From: Lysobacterales bacterium
GTDB taxonomy: Bacteria > Pseudomonadota > Gammaproteobacteria > Xanthomonadales > Xanthomonadaceae
Reading direction: 5' to 3'
DNA: 64,000 nucleotides
Assembly (NCBI GenBank): GCA_014946745.1
Contig: JADCRD010000001.1
Span: 2,044,427 to 2,108,426 of the forward strand
In this document: piece after piece, positions 30,472-40,823 of the stretch
How the letters are laid out: every line of letters begins with the position of its first letter
Position numbering within the stretch: the first letter of the stretch is position 1
Made by a program: the position numbers and the translations under genes
The notes under the pieces: model-generated
The model's database searches: none
What the model was told of the DNA's origin: nothing
What the model saw: the letters and a program-made list of their open reading frames with translations, nothing else

Positions 30472-30703
30472 GGAGGGAGACCAGAAGAAACGGCCGGCAG
30501 TGTAGGACAAGGCAGAACCCGCCAGTGCGGCCCCGCGACATGAAGGGTGAGGACTGCAGAAACTTGCCGAGCCCCGCCCGTCAAGCCAACGCGGATCGAG
30601 TCGGGCACAGGAGCTATTCGTCCTGCCCGCTGAATCTGCGCGCCCGAGGCCCAGCCTTTTCCCGTACCAAACAGCGGCCTGGACGCTTGCCCCTCGCCCA
30701 GGC

Positions 30704-31153
30704 TCAAGGGCCCCGGCCTCGCGAATCCTTCTGCTCGAGAGCCAGCGGACGCAGCAAACCGATCACCAGCGGCAGCAGACGGATCAGACCGGAGGTGGCG
30801 GCCCGCGAGCGCGCTGACAGGCAAACGCCCGCCGTCGCAGCGCCCAGCGTGGCAGCCGCGCCACACCACAGCAGTGGATGCTCGCGCACCGAAGGCCGCA
30901 GCCGCGCCGAAAGCTCGATCGCAGCGACCTGCAGCAGAGCGCGAGCCGGGTGGCGCAGAACATCCGCATCCAAGGCTTCGACCACGATGGATGTCAGCGC
31001 AGCCGGCACCGCTCGATCAGACGAGCTGAACGTGCCGGCAGCCGCCGTCGCATCGGCGGATCGAAGTGCAAGGAAGAGTGTGTGGCGCGCGACTGCGAGA
31101 CGCTGCACGGCGGCGTCGATCGCGACGCGGGGCTCTTCGCGGAGGTCGCTCAT
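30704..31153 (-). CDS. Hypothetical membrane protein, last gene of YqjD/YqjE-like operon
   Basis: 149 residues, acidic and helical at the N-terminus, with two hydrophobic segments near residues 95-115 and 120-138. Its ATG overlaps the stop of the YqjE-like gene as ATGA, and its position corresponds to yqjK in enterobacterial yqjDEK operons, but sequence resemblance is not enough to use that name. Confidence 0.65.
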   Translation of the reverse strand: MSDLREEPRVAIDAAVQRLAVARHTLFLALRSADATAAAGTFSSSDRAVPAALTSIVVEALDADVLRHPARALLQVAAIELSARLRPSVREHPLLWCGAAATLGAATAGVCLSARSRAATSGLIRLLPLVIGLLRPLALEQKDSRGRGP

Positions 31154-31542
31154 TGTTCGCGCTCGTGTTTCGCAGGTGCGAGGAGTGCGCGATCCAACGC
31201 CGCCTGCGCTCGCAGCGCCGCAAACATGGGCGGGCGCTGTCGGCGGCGTTCAATCAGCCAGACAGCCAGAGAAAGCAGCAGCGGCAGCGCTGCAACCGCT
31301 GCCATCTGCGCGTGGGGCACGGGCTCGGGCAAGGCCAGCGCCAGCAGCACACTGACGCCCGACAGAATCGATCCGACGGCAAGCCCCAAGCACACCAGAA
31401 ACTGTCGGAGAAGGCGCTCGCGCAGGGATTGCGCCTCCGTCTCAAGCTCCGCCCTGATCAGATCGCCGTAAGCCGCCAGATGCTCGGCAAGAAGCTGCGG
31501 CTGCTCGATCGTCAGCCGCAGCAAGGGAGGCAGTCGAGTCAT
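31150..31542 (-). CDS. YqjE-like holin-superfamily membrane protein
   Basis: 130 residues. An amphipathic N-terminal helix is followed by two closely spaced membrane helices at about 48-70 and 76-97, with R-R-R-Q-R after the second. This is the pattern of the phage-holin superfamily III/YqjE proteins found beside ElaB/YqjD. Role unknown; in enterobacteria the operon is linked to stationary phase and the inner membrane. Coupled to the next gene by ATGA. Confidence 0.75.
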   Translation of the reverse strand: MTRLPPLLRLTIEQPQLLAEHLAAYGDLIRAELETEAQSLRERLLRQFLVCLGLAVGSILSGVSVLLALALPEPVPHAQMAAVAALPLLLSLAVWLIERRRQRPPMFAALRAQAALDRALLAPAKHEREQ

Positions 31543-31569
31543 GATCCAGCACTGCCCGGCAGCATGCGA

Positions 31570-31944
31570 TCAGCGTTCGCTGGCACTGGCACGCGCAAGC
31601 AGTCGTAGCAGCAGCATGAGGCTCGCGCCAAGGCCAGCCGCCAGCATCAAGGACTGCAGCGGACGCGTGCGCACAAAGGCAGCGCTCGCCTCCTGAAGGC
31701 CGATGGCCTGCTCACCCACGCGGCGCGCCGAATCGCGGGCCATCGCTTCCACGGAGCCGGTGAACTCGTTGAACGCCGGTCGCACATCGGCTCGCACCTG
31801 GCCGACATCTTCAATCAGCGCGTCGAGCGCTGGACGGGCGGGAGAATTCGGTGACTCATGGACGCGCTCACTGGCGCGGGCAAAAGTGTCACCGCGAGCA
31901 TCAGGCTTTGCGGTGACGGTGGCGGTGACGGGTGCGGGAGTCAT
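31570..31944 (-). CDS. ElaB/YqjD/DUF883-like membrane-anchored protein
   Basis: 124 residues. A long soluble, helical N-terminal part ends in a C-terminal membrane anchor, F-V-R-T-R-P-L-Q-S-L-M-L-A-A-G-L-G-A-S, the typical DUF883 tail. Enterobacterial homologues associate with ribosomes and the inner membrane in stationary phase. GAGGAA precedes the ATG at good spacing. First gene of the three-gene operon, and divergent from the PRC-barrel gene. Confidence 0.8.
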   Translation of the reverse strand: MTPAPVTATVTAKPDARGDTFARASERVHESPNSPARPALDALIEDVGQVRADVRPAFNEFTGSVEAMARDSARRVGEQAIGLQEASAAFVRTRPLQSLMLAAGLGASLMLLLRLLARASASER

Positions 31945-32267
31945 GGGCGGGTTCCTCACGTTGGGACCATTGGCGATCGGGAAGAAAGGGGAGTGGCGAG
32001 CACAGCTGCGCGGGGTCGCTGACGGTGAGCCCGGAAGAGCACCGAGCAGAGAGAGCGCAGAAGCAGGTTGCGCGCCTCCCCGGAGGCGCGTCGGTTCGTC
32101 ACCGCACAGTTCAATCAAAGAATCTTCAACGTTACCGGCGCACCGCCTTGAACCTGCGTGGGCTGCCGAACAGACGCGGCCGGCCCTGCTCGATCAGGCT
32201 GCCCATCGGTGGCCACTGCAGCACAGAGCAGGCCCATCGATCCCAGCCAGCGCAGAAGGAGCCCGCC
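31945..32267. other. 323-bp divergent promoter region
   Basis: Separates the YqjD-like operon from the PRC-barrel gene. It must hold both promoters, but no convincing sigma-70, sigma-32 or operator consensus stands out. A CGCGCCTCCCCGGAGGCGCG hairpin (about 32075-32094) is present. Confidence 0.45.
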
Positions 32268-32711
32268 ATGAACTACGAACAACGCGACCCGTACGGCATC
32301 TACCGCACCTCCACCACGAACATCGGCGGCCCCGCCCAAGCGCATGGGCCGGGTCCACACCTGATGGGCGCGGAGACCCTGATCGGCAACGACGTCTACA
32401 ACGCCGCGGGCGAGCACCTCGGCGATGTCAAGGAAATCATGCTGGACATGCGCAGTGGCCACGTCAGCTACGCCGTGCTGTCCTTCGGCGGATTCCTGGG
32501 CGTGGGCGAGAAACTGTTCGCTGTGCCCTGGGAGGCGCTCAGACTGGACACGCAGGAGAAGCGCTTCGTTCTCGACGTGAGCAAGTCGAAACTCGAAAGC
32601 GCGCCCGGGTTCGATCGCAACCACTGGCCAGACATGGCCGATACGACCTGGCAGAGCCGTATCCACAGCTACTACGTGAAGCCGGCAGGTGGATCCAAGC
32701 CGGTCAACTAG
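32268..32711 (+). CDS. PRC-barrel domain protein
   Basis: 147 residues with a PRC-barrel domain at about 30-110: G-A-E-T-L-I-G-N-D-V-Y-N-x2-G-E-x-L-G-D-V-K-E-I-M-L-D, then S-Y-A-V-L-S-F-G-G-F-L-G-V-G-E-K and the P-W-E-A-L motif. Family members are small beta-barrel adaptors, often induced by stress. AGAAGGAG lies eight bases before the ATG. Divergent from the YqjD/YqjE-like operon, which suggests shared stress regulation. Confidence 0.88.
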   Translation: MNYEQRDPYGIYRTSTTNIGGPAQAHGPGPHLMGAETLIGNDVYNAAGEHLGDVKEIMLDMRSGHVSYAVLSFGGFLGVGEKLFAVPWEALRLDTQEKRFVLDVSKSKLESAPGFDRNHWPDMADTTWQSRIHSYYVKPAGGSKPVN

Positions 32712-32856
32712 GTCAACACGAATCAAGCACAGACGCGCTCGATCGGCGAGCGCGTCGTCCCTGGCGCGCGGCAGCGCTGAACGCCCCCTCCCCCGGGGCG
32801 CCAGCCGCACGGACATCCGCAAGGAAGCGGCATTCGAGCGGCTGGCGTTCGCGCGC

Positions 32857-33480
32857 TCAGCGCGCGCTCGCTGAGCGAGCGACCGGCCGACCTCGATACA
32901 CGGGCTGGTCGGCCAAGGCCAGAAGCTGAGCATCCTCCTGCGTATCGCCGTAGGCATGCACTTCGCCATACCTCGCGATGTCGATGCGCTCGCGCACGCG
33001 ACGCGCCTTCTCCGGGCCCACGCACTGCGCGCCCGCGAACGCGCCGGTGCAGCGGCCGTCCAGCGCTTCGAGCTCGGAGCACAGCACCTCAAGCCCCTGC
33101 CCCGCCGCCCACGGCCGCAGGTAGACGCCGAGCCCGCCAGACACGATCACCACGCGATCGCCGCGCTCGCGATGCCAGGCCAAGCGCGTCATCGCCTCGC
33201 GCCGCATCAGGCCGGGCAAGACCGTCTCGGCGAAGTGCGCACCGGCCTGCTCCAGAGCATCAACGGCTGCGCCCTCGAACCCCAGCCGCACGATCGCCGC
33301 GCGCAGATGCGTGCCCGACACCCAGCGCAGCCGATAGCCCAGGACCAGCGGCCAGAGCCGCAGCCAGCCGGCGAGAAGCCGAGACTTCGGCAGCACGCGC
33401 TTGACGAACAGCGGAAAGGTTTCGCAGGTGGTCAGGGTGCCGTCGAAATCGAAGAGGGCGAGGTCGGGGCGGGTGGGCAT
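32857..33480 (-). CDS. HAD-IB superfamily phosphatase
   Basis: 207 residues. Motif I D-F-D-G-T-L-T near residue 11 has the nucleophile and acid Asp pair. Motif II is S in V-I-V-S-G-G-L. Motif III is the Lys in G-P-E-K-A-R, and motif IV is G-D-T-Q-E-D. The cap helix block fits HAD subclass IB (phosphoserine-phosphatase-like). The substrate is not determined and no neighbour helps. Confidence 0.85.
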   Translation of the reverse strand: MPTRPDLALFDFDGTLTTCETFPLFVKRVLPKSRLLAGWLRLWPLVLGYRLRWVSGTHLRAAIVRLGFEGAAVDALEQAGAHFAETVLPGLMRREAMTRLAWHRERGDRVVIVSGGLGVYLRPWAAGQGLEVLCSELEALDGRCTGAFAGAQCVGPEKARRVRERIDIARYGEVHAYGDTQEDAQLLALADQPVYRGRPVARSASAR

Positions 33481-33782
33481 GATGCGAAACAGTCTATCGG
33501 CGAACGAAGGCCAAACGAGCCGCTTCCTGCCCAAGGGCCAAGCAGCCGCCACTGGCCTACACTGCCTCGCGGCATGAAGACATTTGGGCATCGCTGATGG
33601 CTGATCAGAATCCTCCCGACGCGACTGAGCTTGGTTGCCGGGTGAGCCCTCGGTTGGCCCCTGGTCCTTCGCGACCTGCACCCCGCCCCGGTCCGGGTGC
33701 GCTCCGAAAATGCGCCGCAAGCGCGATGCTGCCTGCCATGCGACAATCCGCGGCTCTTTCCACCCCAACCAAGGACCCCGCA

Positions 33783-33854
33783 ATGAAGCTGGCCCGTCTG
33801 CGTCGCCGTCGCAATCGCCTCCGCCGCGATCTGCGTTCCCGCGGCAAGCTCTGA
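33783..33854 (+). CDS. Candidate 23-residue Arg-rich microprotein
   Basis: ATG to TGA encodes 23 residues, ten of them Arg and two Lys, with Leu spaced so that an amphipathic helix could form. AAGGA lies seven bases before the ATG. A 7-bp perfect hairpin (33869-33893) follows the stop by 14 bp, though without a T-tract. No homologue is known to me. It could be an RNA-binding or ribosome-associated peptide, or chance in C+G-rich DNA. Confidence 0.35.
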   Translation: MKLARLRRRRNRLRRDLRSRGKL

Positions 33855-33868
33855 TTTCTGATGCACCA

Positions 33869-33893
33869 CCCGCCGGCGCTGTGCGTCGGCGGG
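33869..33893 (+). terminator. Hairpin after the microprotein candidate
   Basis: CCCGCCG and CGGCGGG around an 11-base loop, 14 bp after the small frame. No T-run follows, so terminator activity is uncertain. Confidence 0.35.
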
Positions 33894-34386
33894 CTGCAGC
33901 CCGCGAGCCGGGCGCAGCCCCACGATGGCGCGTGTTCGCTTTCGCTGTCGTCGAGCGCACCTCGATCCTGGCCAGAACGGCAGCGGATCCCGCTCCAGCA
34001 CCTCTCTCACGCGCTCCTGCAGCGTTGCGCAAGCCCGATCGACCGTCTCGGTTGAGAACCCGACCCCAGCTCCCCAAACGTGCGCCTGTGCAATCGGGTG
34101 TGCTTTCCGAATGCTCGGGCTGCCGAGAGATGCAGGCTCCCATGCCGGCCTTGGAGGGTTTCCAGCGCTGACCTCTTTTCCAGCGCTGACCTCTGCGGCG
34201 ACGACAGTTCGCCCTCAAGGAGCGTCAGCACTCGGCCGCAAGCGCCCGAGGCCAGACCCCGAATCCTCGGGCCGAGCGTGCCCAGCGCGAACGCATCCAC
34301 GCCGAAGCAAGCCTCCCGGCCAAGACTCACGCGGAACGCGAACCCGGGCAACGGGAGACATTGGCTGTGCCGAAGGCATGACAGCC

Positions 34387-36270
34387 TCAAGGACAGGCGA
34401 TGCCGGGAGGACGACCGAGCCGCTGCAGCTGAAGCCGGGTCTCGCCATCCACGCCGGACAAGGTTGCAGTCGCCGAATCGCAGCCATTGAAGCGAAGCTG
34501 CAGCACGCCCCAATCGCTGCGCTGGATAGCCGCGGGATCGAGCGCGTTGAAGCGCCCGCCGGTGACCCTTTGCAGCGGAATGTTCAAGGTCTGTCCGAAG
34601 CTGGGATGACCGCTATGGGCGCCAGTGAGGAACAGGTTCTCTCCTGAGTCGCGGTGACCGAAGAACATGACGGTGAACACTCCACCCTCGATCCAGCCGA
34701 ACTGGAAGCCCTGACCGCTGGTGGCCGGCTCGTACCAGAGCCCTCCCAGCGCCACGGGATTACTGGGCTGTACGGACGATGCTCCAGCGAGTTCGACCCG
34801 GCTGACCGTCATGCCGATTGTTCCGCCTTCGTAGACGGGATGCGCTGCAAACACGGCATCACGGCCCACTTCAAGGCTGTTGTAATCGCCCAGGAACTGC
34901 AGCGGCTGCCCATAGGGCGCCCAGCGGGTGACTGCGGAAGGAATCGGATTCGCACTCAGGCGGGTGCGCTTCCAGGTAACGCCGCCATCTTCGCTGCGCG
35001 CATACCACACATGCACATCGGCAGACGGCCGCTGATCGGCCTGCGGCCCGGTGCCGGATTCGTAGTACATCAGATGCAGGTGCCCGAAGGCATCGACATC
35101 GATCCAGGGCATGAACTGATCGGAGAACGCCTCCATACCGACCGTCAGGTTGCGAGCCGGCCCCCAGGTGCGGCCACCGTCTTCGGACACCCGCATCAGG
35201 ACATCGAGATCCTGATCGCGCGGATCGCCCGGCCGACGGGCCGTCACGTCATGCAGCACTGCAAACAAGCGACCGTCGACGGGCGACTGCGCAACAACGA
35301 TGGCAGGCGCGGTGCGGAAGTTGCCCGGCGTAGCATCGCCCGTGATGTCGTCGAGACTTCCAAAGAAATCGTGGAGGCTGGCCGGACGCGACAGGAAATT
35401 CTCGGAGTCTCCGAAGACGAACAGGGCCTGCGCGGAGCGCGCGGGCTGACCGCTGGCCAGACCGAGATAGCTCACGAAAAGTCGACCGTCGTCCAGCACC
35501 GTCGGCTGCAGAAGATTCAGCACATGCTGGATCCGCGTCGGCGCGGACCAGGTCTCGCCGCCATCCCGGCTGGCGCGGACGCCTCGGACGTCAGTGAGGT
35601 AGATCACCGACCGACCTTGAGTATCCCAACCCGCGGCCAGCCAACCCTTGTCCAAGCTGCGGTTACCGGTATCGGGCTGCTCGAGCAAGCGACCGGGCCC
35701 CATCCGATCGCGCACGCCCGCATCGGTCCTCGATGCCCACAGGGTGTGCCTGATGTTCCCCCCCGAAACAAGCGGATCCGCAATCAGCTTGACCAGCACC
35801 AGGCGGTCGCTGGCGGGGTCGCACTCCAGTGTCGGATCAAAATGAATCGCCCTGGGCACATCGCTGAAGCTCGTGGGTACCCGTTCGAACACCCGACCGC
35901 CATCGGAGCTGTAGGCCAGGGCCAGCCGGGTCTCGGTGAACCCATCCTCCAGCTGTCGGCCGGTCATCCAGGTCGCATAGAGGCCTTCCGGGCGCCCGTC
36001 GCGCGCTGGAACGTACTTGAGCTGGACCTCGTAGTTCTGAACCCGCGGGTCAGGCACGTCAAGACGCGTCTGGCTCACCCGCAGCTCGCTTTCCGCGAGC
36101 GCACTGGTGCTGGACAGATGCGCCTGGGGCACACGCTCGGGCACGCCCTGATAGGTCTTTCCGTAGGGAATTGGACTGGCGACGGGGCCGAACTGAGGGC
36201 GCAATGAGCCCGGTGCGGAGCAGGCGGAAAGCGAGAGTGCGAATACGATCGCACAGCACAATGGACGCAT
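34387..36270 (-). CDS. Large lipoprotein with BNR/Asp-box repeats
   Basis: 627 residues. The lipobox L-S-A-C at residues 14-17 indicates a lipoprotein. The next 480 residues carry repeated Asp-box motifs (S-x-D-G-G-x-T-W type at S-R-D-G-G-E-T-W, S-E-D-G-G-R-T-W and S-E-D-G-G-V-T-W), which form the turns of a sialidase-like beta-propeller. A separate C-terminal domain of about 115 residues starts G-L-W-Y-E-P-A-T-S-G-Q-G-F and looks like a module repeatedly seen in xanthomonad exported proteins. Sialidase catalytic residues cannot be confirmed, so enzymatic activity is open. AAGGATG lies ahead of the ATG at 36270. Confidence 0.75.
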   Translation of the reverse strand: MRPLCCAIVFALSLSACSAPGSLRPQFGPVASPIPYGKTYQGVPERVPQAHLSSTSALAESELRVSQTRLDVPDPRVQNYEVQLKYVPARDGRPEGLYATWMTGRQLEDGFTETRLALAYSSDGGRVFERVPTSFSDVPRAIHFDPTLECDPASDRLVLVKLIADPLVSGGNIRHTLWASRTDAGVRDRMGPGRLLEQPDTGNRSLDKGWLAAGWDTQGRSVIYLTDVRGVRASRDGGETWSAPTRIQHVLNLLQPTVLDDGRLFVSYLGLASGQPARSAQALFVFGDSENFLSRPASLHDFFGSLDDITGDATPGNFRTAPAIVVAQSPVDGRLFAVLHDVTARRPGDPRDQDLDVLMRVSEDGGRTWGPARNLTVGMEAFSDQFMPWIDVDAFGHLHLMYYESGTGPQADQRPSADVHVWYARSEDGGVTWKRTRLSANPIPSAVTRWAPYGQPLQFLGDYNSLEVGRDAVFAAHPVYEGGTIGMTVSRVELAGASSVQPSNPVALGGLWYEPATSGQGFQFGWIEGGVFTVMFFGHRDSGENLFLTGAHSGHPSFGQTLNIPLQRVTGGRFNALDPAAIQRSDWGVLQLRFNGCDSATATLSGVDGETRLQLQRLGRPPGIACP

Positions 36271-36896
36271 TGCTGCGACATCCTTGTCGCTGGGAGCGCT
36301 AACAATAGCAGGAGCGCTTCGGTCGCACGCAGGATCAACTGTGCGCTCGGCGGCGCTTTCGTCACTGCACGTTCGCGAACCGAAGTTGGCCCGCTGCAGC
36401 CGCTGAGTTTCTCGCGTGTGCACTGGTCGCACTTCGGCGGCGGCGAAGCCGTTCGGCCGTCGCGGGTCAAGGCCTTGAACAGCCTCCTCAAGCGAGCAGA
36501 CACGCCGACGGCGTGGCGCGGAAAGCCCGCATCCAGGCCATTGGAATCGGCACGCAGCCTGAAGAACGCCGCGCGCGAGCGCACTCACCGATTGGGCTGT
36601 ATCCATGGCAGCACGCGGCGGAGGCTCAACTCCACACATTCGCTGATCGCGGCCCGCAGGCCGCAGACGCAGCCGAAGCGGTGCCGCCACGGCAAGCCCG
36701 AGCGGAACTTTGCGGTAGCTGGGTGCCTTCGAGTGCGCACAGGCCCTTGGCAGACACGCCCCGGTTGAACGCTCAGGCGGTACTGCCGTCCTTTCGGAAA
36801 CGCGAGCGCAGCGAAGAACGACCGAGCTGACGTGGCCTCACACGTCGACGCGCTCGCCAGCACAGAGGCCGCTGGCGAGGGAAACGGGTAGCGGCC
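36271..36896. other. 626-bp intergenic region
   Basis: Nothing recognisable as a gene. The only structure noted is a hairpin just beyond dnaJ (36853-36879). Confidence 0.5.
36853..36879 (-). terminator. Hairpin downstream of dnaJ
   Basis: CTCGCCAGC/GCTGGCGAG, 9-bp perfect arms with a nine-base loop, 17 bp after the dnaJ stop. It lacks a T-tract, so it may be an RNA 3'-end-protecting hairpin. Confidence 0.5.
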
Positions 36897-38021
36897 TCAA
36901 CCCGTCATCCGTTCAAAGAAGCTCTTGACTCCATCCAGCCAGGAGCTGGCGCGCGGAGAGTGAGCGTGGGCATCGGCACCTTCGAAAGTGCTCTCGAACT
37001 CTTCCAGCAGCTCTTTCTGGCGCTTGGTCAGCTTGACCGGAGTCTCGACCACGACCTTGCAGAGCAGGTCGCCTTTGCTATGGCTGCGAACAGACTTGAC
37101 GCCCTTGCCGCGCAGTCGGAACACCTTGCCGGTCTGGGTTTCCGCGGGGATCTTGACCACCGCCTCACCGTCCAGCGTCGGCACGGCGAGATCGGCGCCC
37201 AGCGCGGCCTGGCTGAAGCGGATGGGCACCTCGCAATAGAGGTCGTCGCCATCGCGCTGGAAGATCTCGTGTTCGCGCACGCGCACTTCGACATACAGAT
37301 CCCCCGCAGCTGCGCCGGCGGGCCCAGCCTCGCCCTCACCGGCGAGGCGGATGCGATCACCCGTGTCGACGCCGGCGGGGATCTTCACCGCCAGGGTCTT
37401 CTCGGACTCGATGCGCCCTGCGCCGTGGCAGGTCTTGCAGGGGTTCTTGATGGTTTTCCCGCTGCCCGCGCAGTGCGGACAGGTCTGCTGGATGCTGAAG
37501 ATGCCCTGCTGCATGCGCACCCGGCCGTGGCCGCCGCAGGTGCGGCAGGTTTCGACCACGCCGTCGGCCGAACCACTGCCGTCGCAGACGCGGCAGGCGA
37601 CCACGGTGGGGATCTCGATTTCCTTTTCGACGCCGCCTACGGCCTCTTCGAGATCGAGATCGATCACGTAGCGCAGATCAGCGCCGCGGCGCGGCCCGCG
37701 CGAGCGGCCACCGCCGAAGATGTCGCCAAAGATGTCGCCGAAGATGTCCCCCATGTCGACACCGCCCGGACCGCCGCGGCCACCGCCCACGCCGCCTTCG
37801 AAGGCGGCGTGGCCATGCTGGTCGTACAGCCTGCGCTTCTGCGCATCGGCCAGCACCTCGTAGGCCTCCTTGGCCTCCTTGAACTTGGCCTCGGCTTCGG
37901 CGTCGTCCGGATTACGGTCCGGATGGAACTTCATCGCCAGCCGGCGATAGGCCTTCTTCAGGTCTTCGTCGGAGGCACTACGTTCAACGCCGAGGACTTG
38001 GTAGTAGTCGCGTTTTGACAT
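36897..38021 (-). CDS. dnaJ: Chaperone protein DnaJ
   Basis: Hsp40 co-chaperone that delivers unfolded clients to DnaK and stimulates its ATPase. 374 residues. J domain with HPD (F-H-P-D-R-N), Gly-rich linker, and all four zinc-binding CxxCxGxG repeats (C-R-V-C-D-G, C-R-T-C-G-G, C-P-H-C-A-G, C-K-T-C-H-G), then the C-terminal substrate-binding domains. The 29 bases immediately before the ATG are a GGGATT-type repeat arm read in complement (CGAATCCC units), so no Shine-Dalgarno is present. Last gene of the hrcA-grpE-dnaK-dnaJ block. Confidence 0.98.
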   Translation of the reverse strand: MSKRDYYQVLGVERSASDEDLKKAYRRLAMKFHPDRNPDDAEAEAKFKEAKEAYEVLADAQKRRLYDQHGHAAFEGGVGGGRGGPGGVDMGDIFGDIFGDIFGGGRSRGPRRGADLRYVIDLDLEEAVGGVEKEIEIPTVVACRVCDGSGSADGVVETCRTCGGHGRVRMQQGIFSIQQTCPHCAGSGKTIKNPCKTCHGAGRIESEKTLAVKIPAGVDTGDRIRLAGEGEAGPAGAAAGDLYVEVRVREHEIFQRDGDDLYCEVPIRFSQAALGADLAVPTLDGEAVVKIPAETQTGKVFRLRGKGVKSVRSHSKGDLLCKVVVETPVKLTKRQKELLEEFESTFEGADAHAHSPRASSWLDGVKSFFERMTG

Positions 38022-38159
38022 GGGATTCGTGATTCGGGATTCGGGATTCGTGCTGCGTTGAACGGCGAGGCCGCAGCAAACGCCGCGGCCTCGATCCAGC
38101 CTCTAGGGTTGGGAGTGACGGGCTCTAGCGAATCCCGAATCCCCGATCCCCAATCCCGG
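38022..38159. repeat. Inverted GGGATTC heptamer-array element B (dnaJ/dnaK spacer)
   Basis: Arms at 38022-38050 (plus orientation) and 38129-38159 (minus orientation), four heptamers each. It fills the gap completely: the left arm touches the dnaJ ATG and the right arm ends 2 bp from the dnaK stop. The minus-strand right arm has four G-runs and fits a G-quadruplex pattern; the left arm has only three full GGG runs. The arms could pair in the dnaK-dnaJ mRNA. Confidence 0.9.
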
Positions 38160-38161
38160 AC

Positions 38162-40075
<1,914 letters not shown>

Positions 40076-40134
40076 GGTGTGTGCTCCTTGAGGTTGCTTG
40101 CGTGGCCTGGGCGCCAGGCCTTCACTGGCTCGCT

Positions 40135-40163
40135 ACATGGGGCGATGCGCTGGAAGATTCAAG
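40135..40163 (-). promoter_or_regulatory. Sigma-32 (RpoH) promoter of dnaK
   Basis: Minus strand: -35 CTTGAAT (40157-40163), 14-bp spacer, -10 CCCCATGT (40135-40142). The heat-shock consensus is CTTGAAA-N11-16-CCCCATNT, so there is one mismatch in total. It lies between grpE and dnaK and gives dnaK-dnaJ its own heat-shock promoter. Confidence 0.85.
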
Positions 40164-40211
40164 CGGTAGGTTTCGCTTCGATGCAGGCGCCGCCTTCGAT
40201 TGCGCTGCGGA

Positions 40212-40721
40212 CTACTGCGAGACCACGACCATGGCCGGTCGCAGCAGGCGCTCATTCAGCAGGTAGCCCTTCTGGAAGACCTGCAGCACGGTGCCGGATG
40301 CATGTTCAGCGCTGGGCTGGGCGCTCACCGCCTGGTGGTGTTCGGGGTTGAAGGCTTCGCCGGCCGGGTTCAGCTGCTTGAGGCCGTTGTTCTCCACCAC
40401 CTTGAACAGCTCGCGCTGGGTGAGCTTCAGGCCCTCGGCCACCGCTGAGTTGACGCCTGCGGTCTCGATGCCGCGCTCCAGCGCGTCCAGCACCGGCAGC
40501 AGGTCGCCCAGCAGGCGCTCGTTGGCGAACTTCCGCGCGTGCTCGACGTCGCGCAGCATGCGCTTGCGCTGGTTCTCCAAGTCGGCGCGCTCGCGCAGCT
40601 GCTCCTCGCGCACCATCATCAGGGCCATCTGCAGCTCATCGATGCGGGCCGACAGCAGCTCGACTTCGTTCTGCGGTTCGGCGTGCTCCTGACCCGCGAC
40701 GGGCTGGGGTTCCTGACTCAT
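40212..40721 (-). CDS. grpE: GrpE nucleotide-exchange factor
   Basis: Releases ADP from DnaK. 169 residues. A long N-terminal helix (about 20-75) is followed by the conserved core F-A-N-E-R-L-L-G-D-L-L-P-V-L-D-A-L-E-R-G and a small beta domain (N-P-A-G-E-A-F-N-P-E-H-H-Q-A-V) with the C-terminal V-L-Q-V-F-Q-K-G-Y. AAGGAG precedes the ATG. It lies between hrcA and dnaK. Confidence 0.97.
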   Translation of the reverse strand: MSQEPQPVAGQEHAEPQNEVELLSARIDELQMALMMVREEQLRERADLENQRKRMLRDVEHARKFANERLLGDLLPVLDALERGIETAGVNSAVAEGLKLTQRELFKVVENNGLKQLNPAGEAFNPEHHQAVSAQPSAEHASGTVLQVFQKGYLLNERLLRPAMVVVSQ

Positions 40722-40823
40722 GGCGACTCCTTGCGAATAGAGATGAACGGAGGAGGCGAAGCAGGCCGCGTCGCGCCAGAGGCGACGTGAAGAGCGTGCA
40801 TGCTTTACCCCGAGGCGGAGCGT

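Larger units (their letters stand above)
33481..34386. other. 906-bp region with no large gene
   Basis: No frame here has the composition or domain signs of a real protein except the Arg-rich microprotein candidate at 33783. A short direct duplication (AGCGCTGACCTCT twice) lies near 34164-34196. Confidence 0.5.
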
